NCBI GenBank assembly: GCA_010093605.1
Contig: MU004189.1
Span: 77,673 to 141,672, forward strand
Length of the DNA: 64,000 nt
Direction: 5' to 3'
Source of the DNA: Lophium mytilinum
Taxonomy: Eukaryota; Ascomycota; Dothideomycetes; Mytilinidiales; Mytilinidiaceae
The notes under the pieces are model-generated. The model worked only from the letters and a program-made list of their open reading frames with translations, was not told the DNA's origin and did not search any database. Numbering within the stretch: position 1 is the first letter of the stretch; each line of letters starts with the position of its first letter. Below are positions 33,616-45,900 of the stretch, one piece after another. A program made the translations under genes and the position numbers.

Positions 33616-36600
33616 AATGAGCGGCATGAATGGGAACGGCTTATCAAAAAGGAGGATCTGGGCGGGGAGCAAGGATTGGGTTTTGCGGGTTATTTGATCG
33701 CGGGGCTGGAAAGGGCAAAGGGCAGGGAAATGCAAATGGAAATGGTCTTGGCGCGACGCGGACGGAGAAGGCGTTCAACGTTATCGCAATCTTCGAACTG
33801 TCCTGTTGCTGTTTTTTTTCCCTTCGTGGAACGGAGCTGGGTTTGCTGGGATCTGGGTCACGTATCAAACCGGTGGCGCGCGGGGTTCTTCTCATGTCCC
33901 TTTTGAGAGCTCTGGAGTGGCTTGTTATTACGGAATTTCTTACTTTTGCATTGGGCTTCGGGTAATGGGTGGGAAACTTGGGAGGGCGGTTCTGTACACT
34001 GCACAAACACGGGCGGGGATTCTGGTCAAAAAATTTCCGCGTGTCTCGCGTTCATGCGTCGTTTTATTGCGGATTTCGCTGCGTTTTGGATATCATATTA
34101 TGTTTTCTCTCTCATCTCATTTTTCTCCTCTTGCCTTTCCTGGGATTTATCGAATGCAACAACGGCTGGGAGGTTCTTCTCGTCGCATGGCAGTGGCACT
34201 CATCGTTCGCATTTGTTTTCTCGATTGGATACGACGCGGACAGGTTTACAGTACTCTACCAACGTGTATACTCGCGGCTCGGCGCGGTCCCATTCGTAGT
34301 ATTAGGCCTCAACTGCAAGTCGCAGTTCTAGGCTTAGTACGGCATGGGCATGCGCCAATGCGAGCGCGCTGTGTGCAAATATCAAACCATACACGAGATT
34401 TTGTTCCTCCAATGCCGTTGCGATTGGTGTACAGCACTATGCAAGCAACGCCAGCCTACTAGGGTCAATCCGGAGAGCGGTGCGGGTGGTGCTACTGGGC
34501 ATCAGGACATGCAACCATGGAGACACGCTTGCCTCTCACGACATGCAAAGACAGGGCCAGGCGTGGCCGATGAAGCGCCGTCTACCATGCGAATGCACTG
34601 ATGCACGCTTTCCCTCACCCATCCGGCGCGCAGGGCTCGTGGTTGTTCCGGCACGAGGCGGGGTGGTGCGTGGGTAAAGAGTCGTCGGCAACCCCCCATA
34701 GCCAAAACCCCATACCACTTGTTTTACCCTACCGTGAGAAGTAGCGGCCTGAACGCGTGAGACCGACGACATCGCGCCCCCAGTTAAAGTGGGCGTTGCA
34801 CGCAAAACCCCAGCCTCGGCATGCCCGCCGTTCAAACGGCCGCTGGCTGGGTTTAGGCTCCGCGCGCTGCCACACACAAGCGGGCATACAACCGCTCCTT
34901 CAGCCGGGCGGGAAGCAAGGATGCCGGGGGTTCAGCGTGGACCCTGCCCCCCGTGCCCGCCGCCATCCCAGCATGTCTGTGGAGAAACACGGAGCAGAGG
35001 TGCTCTATTCAGGAACCCGGACGGCGCGGACGAGTTGCTGATCGTTGCGCATCGGTCCCAGAAGTATGGGGCGAGGTGGTCGGAATGGGGAAGGGGCGCG
35101 TGGGGGTGGGGGCGAGCAAATACATATCACCATCTTTTTCTGATGGAAAGGGAATTTCAGGATTTCAAGGGATTTTTTCAGAGATCGCCGCGTGCGTGGC
35201 TGTGGACAAGGGGGGATTTGACTGTGCCCTAACTCACCGCTTGCTGAGAATGGGCTGAGGTGACGTCGGATAAGGTCGAGTTTGGGCGGATTGAGCAGCG
35301 TGGTTGGGAAAGGCGTGAGGCCCAGCAAGCCATGTGATGCTAAAAGGTGAGTGAGAAGTCCCGGTGCGTCCCGGACTGGCACAGCCCTACGTCCTGTCTG
35401 ACGATATGGTTCTGACAGGCGACGTAGGACTATGTCCTCGATTCGCATGGAGGCGCGTCGTCCTGCGTTGTCCAGGCACGGCGTGAGCGCACATCTGACA
35501 GGTAAGACGAAGGCATGCGTTCCCGGTTCGTTGACCGAAGAGACGGGCTAGCAGGTCGAGCAATAACGGGATTGGGAGGTTTTGCGAGCCCTCGTGGCGT
35601 CCTCGTGGAGCTGTCGTCCTTACCGATGTCAGCGTCAACCACATGGCCACCGCCGTAATCAGCCGGATTGGCGTATCGACAGCCCTACAGGGAGGGTCTC
35701 GATTACGGGCTCTCAGCACCAAAGGGGGCAGTTTCCCTTTTTCCACGCGCTCCTGGCTGTCGTAGCGAGGGGGAAATGTAATCACTTCATCATGCGGTTG
35801 GTAAAAGCGGTGTTGTACTGTGTAAGCACGCATAGCTGACATCGACGGGGTTGCCTGACCGCATTCGTGGCTCTTATGTGACCAGGCGACTGGGAGTATG
35901 AGGAGAGTTGCCCCTGCTGCGGGAATAGAGGATCAGGCACAGCAAAGAGTCGTTGAGCGTGTAGACCTCGAAGCGGAATGCGGCGCAGCAATCCCATCGC
36001 CGTTGAGACTGATTCGAGTAGTAAGATTCATGAGATGAGGCTCCTCGGAGCTCGGACGTGACCCCGAGGTGTGGACGTGGTCAAGGTGAAACAATGACGA
36101 GCTCCTTGATGTACATACAATATCAGGTTAGCTGCTTCAGTATAGGCCGTGGCTCTCTCGGTAACGTAGCCACTCAGTAAGTGCGTGATTGTAACGTGAT
36201 TGCAGGCCACTGTCAAATCTACCGCGGTGATGGTCGTGGTCCCGGCACAGAAAGGAGAGATCAGAGAAATGCTCCGTGGCGATCGTCTGGGATCGCTCGG
36301 GGTCTTTCGCTTTGGAGGCGACGCAGACCGCTGGCATGAAAAGGTGGCACAAGCATTATGCCTCGTGTACAACTGTCTGGCGCTGTTCCGCTGCTTGTGG
36401 TGCTTCAATGCAATTTGAAAGATATAATGAGACAGAAACTCTTGGCCTTGGATTGTGTCAAAAATAGTTGAAGCACTGCAAGCAGGTGTAGGCACAATCG
36501 CATGAGACAGACCGCTTGCTCAGTTTAATCTGCCACTTTTTTCATGCCAGGCCATGCTGGAATTGCAGGTCTGGAGCCCTCGAGTCCTGGGATGTCGGCT

Positions 36601-37520
36601 GGGTAAGTTCATCGTCCAGGCCTACTTCAGGCTTCGATGATGCTGAGATTAGATTATGTATAGGGGCTCAGTCGACGGGAGTACTCCGCGAGCCTGAGGG
36701 AGCCATCCGACTTGGTTTGACAATTCCCGATGATATGGCAATGGCTGAGTTGATAGGCGGCAACAAGGCATATGGTAGAAAGGCGGTGTCGAGGCTAGGC
36801 TACTACCTAGGTACATAGCATGAATGCCATGGTACAACTATGTAAATCCGGCATGAAGTGGCGCCGTTATTGAGCGTATTGGGCGTCTTGTTCTACGAGC
36901 CCAAGATAGGGTGTCCTCGTCTTGGGCGCATTAGGGCAGACGATTGGCGATGGGCCCCTTGAGGGCATCCCGCCTGGCAGCAAACGGTGCCGAGCAGGCC
37001 CATGGGTGCGAGTCCTGGAGGGCTTTGGTGGTGAGTTGCGGACAGGGTCGCTTGCTGCCATCCCTGATCGCACAGAAGCGATGCCGCCGATGGTTGCAGC
37101 TGTTGCAGCCAGTGTGATGCTCTACAGTCGCCGTCGTCCCGCCGCCTCCGCTGTTGTAGCCACATAGCCGCGGGGACAGAGGGCGAGGTATCTGGGATTC
37201 TGGAACGTCGCCAATTGTCTTCGCCCATCTCGCTTTGTCGATTGGCGACGGCCTTCCGCTCGCGTCGCAGGCTACCATGATCGGTTGCGAGCCGAGAGCG
37301 GAGTCGTGGATGAATGGAAGGCCACAGTGCGACGACACCAGCGAGGCGAGCCGCAAAAGAAGCAACCCAGCAGCCTAAGACATCGCTAACGGACTCGCCG
37401 TGTTGGCCTACTGTCGCGAGTCGACGACGTAGAGACATCTACACAAACACCATGGCTCGCCCTGCCTCAAGCCGCCGTGACATCCTCTTGCACTCACCCT
37501 GATCCGATGACGACGAGGCC
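33616..37520. other. 3.9 kb gene-free region
   Basis: Between the regulator's stop and the transporter's start there are only short overlapping frames with no domain, no consistent splice pattern and no start context. No AT-rich RIP signature, long inverted repeat or tandem repeat was seen. The start should contain the regulator's 3' UTR and the end the ABCG promoter. Confidence 0.5.
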
Positions 37521-40500
37521 ATGGACCTTGAGAAAACGACCGATGAGCCTGCAGCAATGGTCGAACGAGTCCCTCCAGCGCGCCCCGCTCTCCACGACAC
37601 CCAGTCGACAGCTTCGTTGCACCCACCCATTGGGCACACACACAGCAACGCGTCCGCCCACGATAATCAAATCTCTCTCCGCGCTGTCGCCCCCGTCCAC
37701 GTACGCATCAGAAATTTATCTGTCACCCTCGACGACTCCAACGCCGGGCCCGCCGCGCTGGTCCCAACCTTCGTGAGGAAGCAAAAGAGCGGAGACCCGC
37801 CCGGCAAGGCCCCCTGCCATGTGAAGGCCATATTGGACCTCGTCTCGGCGGATATGCCGAGCGGGTCCCTGACTGCCATCATCGGCGGCAGCGGGAGCGG
37901 GAAGACATCGATGTTGAATGTTATGTCCCGGCGCATGCATGGATCTCGGTTGTCTGTCACAGGCACCACCTCGTTCAACGGACACCGCGATTTCACGAGC
38001 GTGCGGAGTGCCTATGTCATGCAGCAGGATGTGCTGATTCCCTCCCTCACCGTGCGGGAGACGCTGCAGTACTCCGCTGATCTGCGCCTCCCGTCGTCTG
38101 TGAGCAGGGAGGAGAAGCGGCAGGTGGTAGAGGAGGTCATTCTGGAGCTGGGGCTGAAGGAAGCTGCCGATACGAGGATTGGAAACCATGCCCACAAAGG
38201 CTGCAGCGGCGGGGAGAAGCGGAGGACAAGCATTGGTGTTCAGGTGTGTCGGACAAGGCATATGCTTCTCCGTGTAGAGCTGACGGAACCTTGTAGTTAC
38301 TTTCGAATCCATCAGTACTGTTCTTGGACGAGCCTACTACGGGTTTGGATGCTACGAGTGCTTTTCAATTGGTGAGGACGCTGAAGAATCTTGCTAGAAA
38401 AGGACGTACCATGATATTGACCAGTAAGTGCGCATTTCTAATGTTGGAGAACACGCACTAACGCTTTTAGTCCATCAACCTCGCTCAGAGATATGGAGTT
38501 TGTTTGACAATCTTGTACTGCTTACGAAAGGAGCCCCAGCTTTCTCTGGCCCTGCTGATGAATGTCTCCCCTACTTTTCTACCCTGGGATATGAGCTCCC
38601 GCCTTTCGTAAATCCGGCAGAGCATCTGATAGATATCGTGGCCGTCGACTCTCGAACCCCAGAACTAGAGACGGCTTCTTCCGAACGAGTAGAACACATC
38701 AAAGCAGCATGGAAGGAACACATGATCCGCAATCCACTCGCAGACTCGACCGAAGAGGCCTCAGCTACCAGCCCAGCCAGCAGCTCAAAGAAATTCGAAG
38801 CATATCCTTCCGCAGTCCTGCGTCAGACGCGAGTATTAACCGCCCGAACATGGATCGTCACAATTCGAGACCCGATGGGCATGTTTGGCAGTCTGGTCGA
38901 GGCCATTTCGATGGCAGTCATCTCAGGTGTCATCTTCTACCAGCTCGACGGCAGCTTAGCGGGTATAAGATCTCGCCAGGGCGCTCTATATAATGCTTCA
39001 TCTCTCCAAGGCTATCTAATACTGCTGTATGAAACATACCGACTCACTGTAGATATCGAAGTCTTCGATCGAGAGAGGGGTGAAGGTGTAGTAGGAGTAC
39101 CCGCTTTCTTAATTAGCAGGAGGCTGGCTCGTCTTTTCACGGAAGATATCCCGGTGCCTCTGATCTTCTCCATCATATTCTATTTCATGACTGGTTTCCG
39201 AACGGAGGGGGCCCAGTTCATGACTTTCTTTGCCGTCATGTTGCTTGAACAATACATTGCTGTCTGTTTTGCCACCGTTTGCATTGCTATCTCTCGGCAC
39301 TTTGCTGGAGCGTCGTTGGTCGCAAATCTTGCATATACCCTCCAATCGATGGCTTGCGGCTATTTCATTCAGTCCAATACGATACCTATTTACGTACGAT
39401 GGACAAAGTGGATTGCTTATGTTGTAAGTAAAGCCTCTTTTCTATGCAAATCTATGCTTATGAAATATAGTTCTATGCATTTGGAGCCCTCGCAGCCAAT
39501 GAGTTCGTCGATTATTTCTACGACTGTCCCGAGTCCGGAGGGCCTTCGAATCCTGCTTGTAAACAGTATACGGGGAACTATATCATGAACTCTCTAGGAA
39601 TGCCATCCAATTGGGTATGGCGTCCAATAATTGCTTTGCTTGGATTCGCAGTATTCTTTTATCTTCTAGCTGCTGTCCTTCTCCGCTTTCTAAAAACCGA
39701 GATGAGAATCTCACGCGCACGCCCAACCGATTCCGACGAGTCTGCTGGGAAAGAAAAGATGACAGCAAGGTCGGGCGATGAGGTCAGAACTGTCACCATT
39801 CGACTCGATGGGTACGCGCTTGATATCGAGAAGAGGTCCTGGTACGGGAAGAAGATCAAAGATATGGCAATTCTGAAACCGGTCACGGCAGAGTTTCAGC
39901 CCGGTGTTCTCAATGTTATCATGGGCCCGTCCGGAAGCGGCAAGACCTCACTGCTCAATTCGATGGCTAAGAGGCTGAAGGACGATTTCACGACCAAGTA
40001 TCGATCGTTTGGCCATCTAGTTTTCAACGGGGCTATACCTTCGGAACAAGTGGTGCAGTCGATTTGCTCCTTCGTTACGCAGGACGACGACGCTCTGCTA
40101 TCGTCTTTGACTGTTCGGGAGACTTTGAGGTAAGACAATCAAACTGAAAACCAACATTTTGCTGAACGATAGGAATAGGTTCGCCGCAGGACTTCGACTG
40201 CCGAAATGGATGTCGAAGGAGGAGAAGAACGGAAGAGCTGAAGCGGTCCTCCTGAAAATGGGCCTGAAAGACTGTGCCGACAATCTGATCGGAAGTGAAC
40301 TTATCAAGGGGATCAGTGGTGGTGAGAAAAGAAGGGTAGGATCGTTCTCTTTTCAAACGGTTTTATTAATTGCTGAATCCCTCTAGGTAACCATTGCGGT
40401 CCAAATCCTAACCGACCCTCGAGTCCTTCTCCTCGACGAGCCCACCTCCGGCCTTGACGCCTTCACGGCCTCATCCATCATCGACGTCCTCCGCGGTCTC

Positions 40501-41760
40501 GCAGACGAAGGTCGCACCGTAATCCTGACCATCCACCAATCCCGCTCGGATCTTTTCTCTCACTTCGGCAATGTCCTCCTCCTCGCGCGCGGCGGCTCCC
40601 CCGTCTACGCCGGCCCCGGCTCCTCCATGCTCTCCCACTTCGCCGCTCAGGGCTTCTCCTGCCCGCGCACAACTAACCCTGCTGACTTCGCTCTCGACCT
40701 TATCACCGTCGATTTACAGCACTCCTCCCGCGAAGCCGCTTCCCGCGCCAAGGTCCGCAACCTCATCGAGTCGTGGAGTTCTGAGAAGTTCCCCCGCGCC
40801 CCGACCACCTCCATCTCCACCCCCGCTGAGCTGGGTAGCCTGGCACGTAGCATGGCTGCCATCGGCGTCTCCGTCCCCCTTCTGCTCCACCGCGCCGCCC
40901 TCAACTTCTCCCGCCAGCCCGACCTCATCCTTGCGCGCATCATGCAAGTCGTCGGCCTCGGCCTCGTCGTCGCGCTCTTTTTCGCGCCCCTTAAAAACAA
41001 CCTTTTCGCCGTGCAAAACCGGCTCGGCTTCGTGCAAGAAATCGCGCCCATCTATTTCGTAGGTATGCTACAGAACGTAGCCGTCTACCCGCGGGAGAAA
41101 GACGTCTTCTACCGCGAGTTCGAGGACCGCGCGTACAGCGTCGAGGCGTTCTTCCTGCAGTACACAATCGTCGAGGTGCCGTTCGAAATCGTCTCGAGCC
41201 TGATCTTCGCAGTGTTGGCGGACTTGGCTTGCGGCCTGCCGCGGACGGCGGAGGTGTTTTTCGTCGTTGCGTATAATTGTTTTTGCATTGTGAGCTGCGG
41301 GGAGAGTTTGGGGATCCTGTTCAATACGCTGTTCGCGCATACGGGCTTCGCCGTCAATGTTACTTCTGTCTTCCTGTCGGTCGCGCAGATCATGAGCGGG
41401 ATTATGTCGCTCAACATCCCGGAGTTCCTGCAGGCATTCAACTACCTCTCGCCCGTGAAGTATTTGGTAGGGAATTTGGTGGGGTACGCGTTTAGGGGCC
41501 AGACGTTTACGTGTGAAGATTGGCAGCGGTTGCCTGGTGGGGAGTGTCCGTTCACGACGGGGGAGCAGGTGTTGAAGGCGTATAAGTTGGAGAGGGATAC
41601 GGGAATTCAGCTGATGGCGCTTGGGGTGTGTACGATTGTTTATAGGGTGTTGGCTTACGTGGTGTTGAAGATGGTGAAGGAGAGGTGGGTTGGGAGAGGT
41701 TGGGAGTGGATGAGGAGGAAGAAGGGGGCCGAGTCAACGGAGGAGGCTGCGGGTGAGTAA
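37521..41760 (+). CDS. Full-length ABCG transporter, two NBD-TMD halves
   Basis: Six exons: 37521-38243, 38297-38423, 38471-39423, 39471-40129, 40179-40335 and 40387-41760, encoding 1330 aa. It is probably a plasma-membrane exporter of lipids or small hydrophobic compounds. NBD1 has Walker A GGSGSGKTS at 122-130, signature CSGGEKRR, Walker B VLFLDEPTTGLDA and H-loop ILTIHQPRSE. NBD2 has GPSGSGKTS from residue 753, ISGGEKRR, VLLLDEPTSGLDA and ILTIHQSRSD. Each is followed by an ABC2-type membrane block of about six helices. Both Walker A motifs keep the Lys, unlike PDR transporters, whose first site is degenerate (GxxGxGCS). This suggests a fused WHITE-type pair. Introns are 47-53 bp; CACTAAC and GCTGAAC branch sites are visible. 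An in-frame stop just upstream (TGA at 37507) fixes the start. At intron 4 two acceptors 6 bp apart are possible; the later was used because it yields ETLRFAAGLRLP. The substrate is unknown. Confidence 0.92.
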
Positions 41761-42274
41761 AGCTTATTGGGAGGATGATTTTTTTGGCATATGCATAGCG
41801 TTTGGTTGGAAAGAACTCAGCTGTAGGTTCAATGATTTATGACTCTTAGATCTCTTCCTCCCGGTATAGGTGAGGCATATCAAACGTTTTTCTCCATCAC
41901 ATCATCTTCTCGCGATCATCACCTTCCATTTCTGGACAAGCGAAAGTATACAGTTTCCTACTTCTTAGAAGATCAGTCAGGGCACCTCTGACGGCGTCAA
42001 GATGTTGTACACAGACGAAGTGTTTGAGCTGTCGTTCAAACCTGTTTCGATTCATTGAAGTACTGTTTGCTGAGGACGTCTTGCTGCCGCCATTAAGGGC
42101 ACCTCAATACGCTGTAAAAAAATTGAGAAGCGTGAAAGTGGACCTTTTTGAACGACCGGCAAACTTGCTGAGCTACCTCAGGCAGTGCTCGAAGTATGTA
42201 CTCATACTTGCAATAACGCGCTGTGGGGATAGATACAGCACTCTACGAAGGCCTTCAAGCAGGCCCCAAAGTTC

Positions 42275-42375
42275 TGTTCGTCTGCGAATATCCACGCTTC
42301 TGATATCAAAGCTGCAAAACTTTACATCGTTGCGTGCTTGTTTTAGTATGTCAGGACGTGCTTCACAAGATTACC
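42275..42375 (+). repeat. Degenerate direct repeat, copy 1
   Basis: Shares AATATCCACG, a TCTRATATCAA core, GCTRCAAAAC, TTACAT and TTTTAGTATGT with copy 2, about 160 bp downstream. Many differences are transitions, with small indels. Confidence 0.6.
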
Positions 42376-42433
42376 CATGTTCCCAAAAAGGTATTATAAT
42401 GCCACTCATATGAAATGTCGCGACCCTCTTAAT

Positions 42434-42535
42434 GTTCTATCCAGACACAAATATCCACGGTCTAATATCAACGCTACAAAACGTTACATTGATATGCTGT
42501 AATTTTTAGTATGTTAGGATAGGCTTCAGAACATC
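42434..42535 (+). repeat. Degenerate direct repeat, copy 2
   Basis: Second copy of the 42275-42375 sequence. It is followed after about 45 bp by the word CTGAAGCACCTCAA, which recurs at 42817 and, with one change, at 57894. Confidence 0.6.
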
Positions 42536-42786
42536 TTTAGGGTGCGGAAAATCACATGTCATAACTCCTGAAAATATGCTGAAGCACCTCAAGCAGCGTC
42601 ACACCTTCGTACAGGTCATCTGATCGAAAGCCTCCGCTGTCGCTGTCCACCTCTCTTTCCACCCTACGCCACCGAGCTGAGGGCAGCCAGACGCTGTCAT
42701 CCCTTCGTCAAAACTGGATCGCGATTGCTTCAATATACGGCCCCCGAAAACACACGCAGAAGGAGCCTTCAAATCGGAGGCTGTTT

Positions 42787-42966
42787 ACGTCTCTGCTGCC
42801 GTTCTGATGGCACCGTCTGAAGCACCTCAACCTCTCAACATAATTGGCAGATCGTCTATCCAACGCATCGGATACACTACATACCTTCATCCATTATGGT
42901 GAACAAAGACCCAAACAGGTTCCGCCGCCATGCGCCCACAAAGGCGGAACTTGCAGCCCAAAACCG
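42787..42966 (+). repeat. Duplicated segment, parent copy (promoter plus first codons)
   Basis: This block, spanning the last 110 bp before the surface-protein ATG and its first 23 codons or so, is repeated with substitutions at 57865-58070. Shared words include CTGAAGCACCTCA, ATAATTGGCA, CGTCTATCCAAC, GGATACACTACAT and ATTATGGTGAACAAAGACCC. Confidence 0.8.
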
Positions 42967-45900
42967 AGACGATGACGAAGACCAAGGCCACAGCGAGGCA
43001 TCTAAAGAATCTTATGAGAGCTCCGATGAGGAAAGCTCATCGACGTCGACTACAGATTCGGACCCTGAGGACGTTCAAACTGCACATGCTGTTACCACAG
43101 CGAACCACCCCACGCCCATTCAACCTGCGCTGAATCGAATGTCACAAGCAGGACGTTGGATTCCAGGCCCGGCCCTGGTGCTTGCTGTTTTAATATGGTG
43201 GACTTGGTTCAGCATCCTGGCAGGCCTCATAAGGCCAGTGTCCGCAATGGATTGTACCGTAGCCTACGTTACGGTCACTGAAATGTCAACTCCTGCGGCA
43301 TGCTTTGCCCCTACGAGCCACCCCGGGCCATACTCAACCACGTCGTGGCTAGATGGGGAGCCTCCGTCGACCTACACATCATTTGTAGTTGAAACTTCTG
43401 TCATTTGGCTCACCCCAGTCCCTGTGCCGGAGCCGATTACCACCCTCTACGTCACCCAAACTTCTGTCAAATGTGGATCTACTACCAAGACAGTGACTAG
43501 GAGGGCAGCTAGTTCCAGCTATTTGCCAGGGAGCCTGACTTCCACCCAGACCTCCACGTCTACTTGGGTTTTCTTCTCCATCGGGCCTTTCATTTCCACT
43601 GAGAGTTCCTTCTCTACATTGACTCCCATCTCCAGTGCAATTTCGATCTCCACCGGGACTTCAATTCCAACTAGGACTTCAAGCGCTGCGGGAATGTCCA
43701 TCTCCACCGGGACTTCAAGCTCCACCGTGATTTCGATTCCCACTAGAACTTCAAGCTCGGCTGGGACTTACATCTCCACCGGTATTTCAAGCTCCACCAG
43801 GACTCCAAACTCCCCCGGGACTTTGAACTCTGTCGGGATTTCCATTTCCACCAAGATTTTAAGCTCTACCGGCATTACAATCCCCACCGGGACGACAATC
43901 CTTGCCTGGACTTCAAGCTCTATCGAAATTTCTATCTCCACTGGGACGCCAACCCGCGTCTGGACTTCAAGCTCTATCGGGATTATCATCTCCACGGTGG
44001 TTCCAAACCCGGCCAGGACTACAAGCTCCACCAGGACCCCATCCAGCGCGATTTCCCTGTCCAACGGAATTACCATATCTACCGGGACTTCAATCACCAC
44101 TAGGACTTCGAGCTCTACCGCTATTCCAAGCTCCACTATTCCAAGCTCCACTAAGACTTCAAGCTTTACCGGCATTGTCATCTCCGCCGGGACGTCAATA
44201 CCCGCCAAAGCCTCAAGCTCTACCAGGACTTCATCCAGCGCAATTCCCATATCCACCGAGACTTCGAGCTCCACCAGGACTCTATCTAGCGTAATTCCTA
44301 TATCTGCCGGGATTTCGAGCTTCACCAGGACTCTGCCCAGCGCAATTCTTATATCTACCGAGACTTCGATCACCACCAAGGCTTCAACGGTTTTAAGCTC
44401 TACGGCGATTTCAAGCTCCACGGCGATATCGAGCTCCGCGGCGATTTCAAGTTCTGCCAGGACTTCATCTAACGGGATTTCCATCTCCAATGGAATTCCC
44501 ATATCCACCGGGACTTCAATGGCCACCAGGTCTTCAAGCTCCACCGCGAATTTAAGTCCCACCAGAACGTCAAGTTCTACCAGGACTTCATCTAGCGGGA
44601 TATCCATCTCCAATGGAATTTCCATGTCCACCTGGGTGTCAATTACCACCAGGTCTTCAGGCTCGACCGCATTTTCAAGCTCTACTAGGATTTCAGGCTC
44701 TACCGGGACTTCAAGCTCTTCCAGAACTTTAAGCTCTAGTCCTATTGGGACTTCAAGCCGGATCAAGACTTCGAGTTCTACCGGACTTTCCAACCTGACC
44801 AGGACTTCAGTCTCCACTAGGGCTCCGTTCACATCAGGAACGTCGACGCTCTTCAACTCCAGCAGTCGTGTCCCAAGCACGTCCCTAGCTTTCAATACTT
44901 CCCCACAAGCAACTTTTCCAAGCAGTGCCAGACCATCAGGGTGGAATGGAACGCTTACATCAACGATCTGCCCCAGTGGCACTGGTGTGAGTAGTGGAAT
45001 GTGTACTTCGGCGGTCACGAAGATCATCTACAACGATGGAAATCCATACACTTTCACTTTCCCGTCGGTGACACGAGGATCAGAACTCGACGTCTCGTAC
45101 TGGACAGGAGTATATCCTACTCATCCTGCCACTACACCGATGTCATGGGTGTTCTTTTCCTCCTCTGGAATACTGAGCACGCCTTCTGCTGTTGTCTCCG
45201 TAGGGCTAAGTGAGTTAAAATAAGTTAGAGACTGCAGCTTTAGCTAATCAAGCAGGCCGTTCTTCGGATCTTGTGACGGTTTACCCAATTCCTACGACTT
45301 TAGGACGATCTAGTAGTGGATCTGACACGCCTACGCTTGTGGGCTCGACTACGGAGACACCTTTGTCGGTAACAAGCACGGCGATACTTCCAGCAGCTAC
45401 TAGATGTGGAGAGTATGGGAACTTCACAATGACTGTAAGGGCGATTTCACTCTCACAATCTCTCACAATCTCTCACATGCTAATGCGTTCTAGTGGGACG
45501 ATATACCTGGATTCGTTCCAGTTGAGAACAACACGTTCCTCGCGCCCCCAGTAGTCAATGCCTACCATCACCTCTTCTCGGCCAGCGGATACGCCTATGT
45601 TCCTCCAGGCTATGAACCCTATCCGCCGGCATCAGCACCGAACGTGGCCATGTTCTTTCCTGTTACCGGACTTGAGCCAGACCTACCGTTCGTAGACACT
45701 GTTCGGCCAGGAGAGATTGGAGCCGGACCTCGGGCGTCAGTCAATTCGTATTGGTTCCACGCGTACAGTGCGTTCTTTGGATGCGATAACCCAAGCCCGC
45801 TTGACTGCACGATGCGCATCTCCGGCTTCCAGTACGATAGCGGTGCGGAGCAAGAAGTTCTCGTAACTCGGCAAAACGCAACGATTCCAGCATGCTTCGG

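Larger units (their letters stand above)
41761..42895. other. Intergenic with a degenerate direct repeat
   Basis: About 1.1 kb between the transporter and the surface-protein gene. It contains two diverged copies of a roughly 100-bp sequence and recurring GAAGCACCTCA words. A 129-codon frame at 42024-42413 has no recognisable domain and covers one repeat copy, so I do not call it a gene. The last 110 bp are duplicated near 57865. Confidence 0.55.

Noticed and set aside
33806-34462. 218-codon plus-strand frame after the Zn2Cys6 gene
   Set aside because: Hydrophobic and Arg-rich mixture without domain; overlaps equally long frames in other phases, typical of non-coding DNA.
31840-41760. Secondary-metabolite gene cluster (regulator plus transporter)
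   Set aside because: No backbone synthase, P450 or tailoring enzyme lies between or next to them; the neighbours are housekeeping genes.
42024-42413. 129-codon plus-strand frame
   Set aside because: Overlaps one copy of a degenerate non-coding direct repeat and matches no family.
43768-45027. 419-codon minus-strand frame rich in Val/Glu/Leu
   Set aside because: By-product of the coding minisatellite on the opposite strand; periodic and without any domain.
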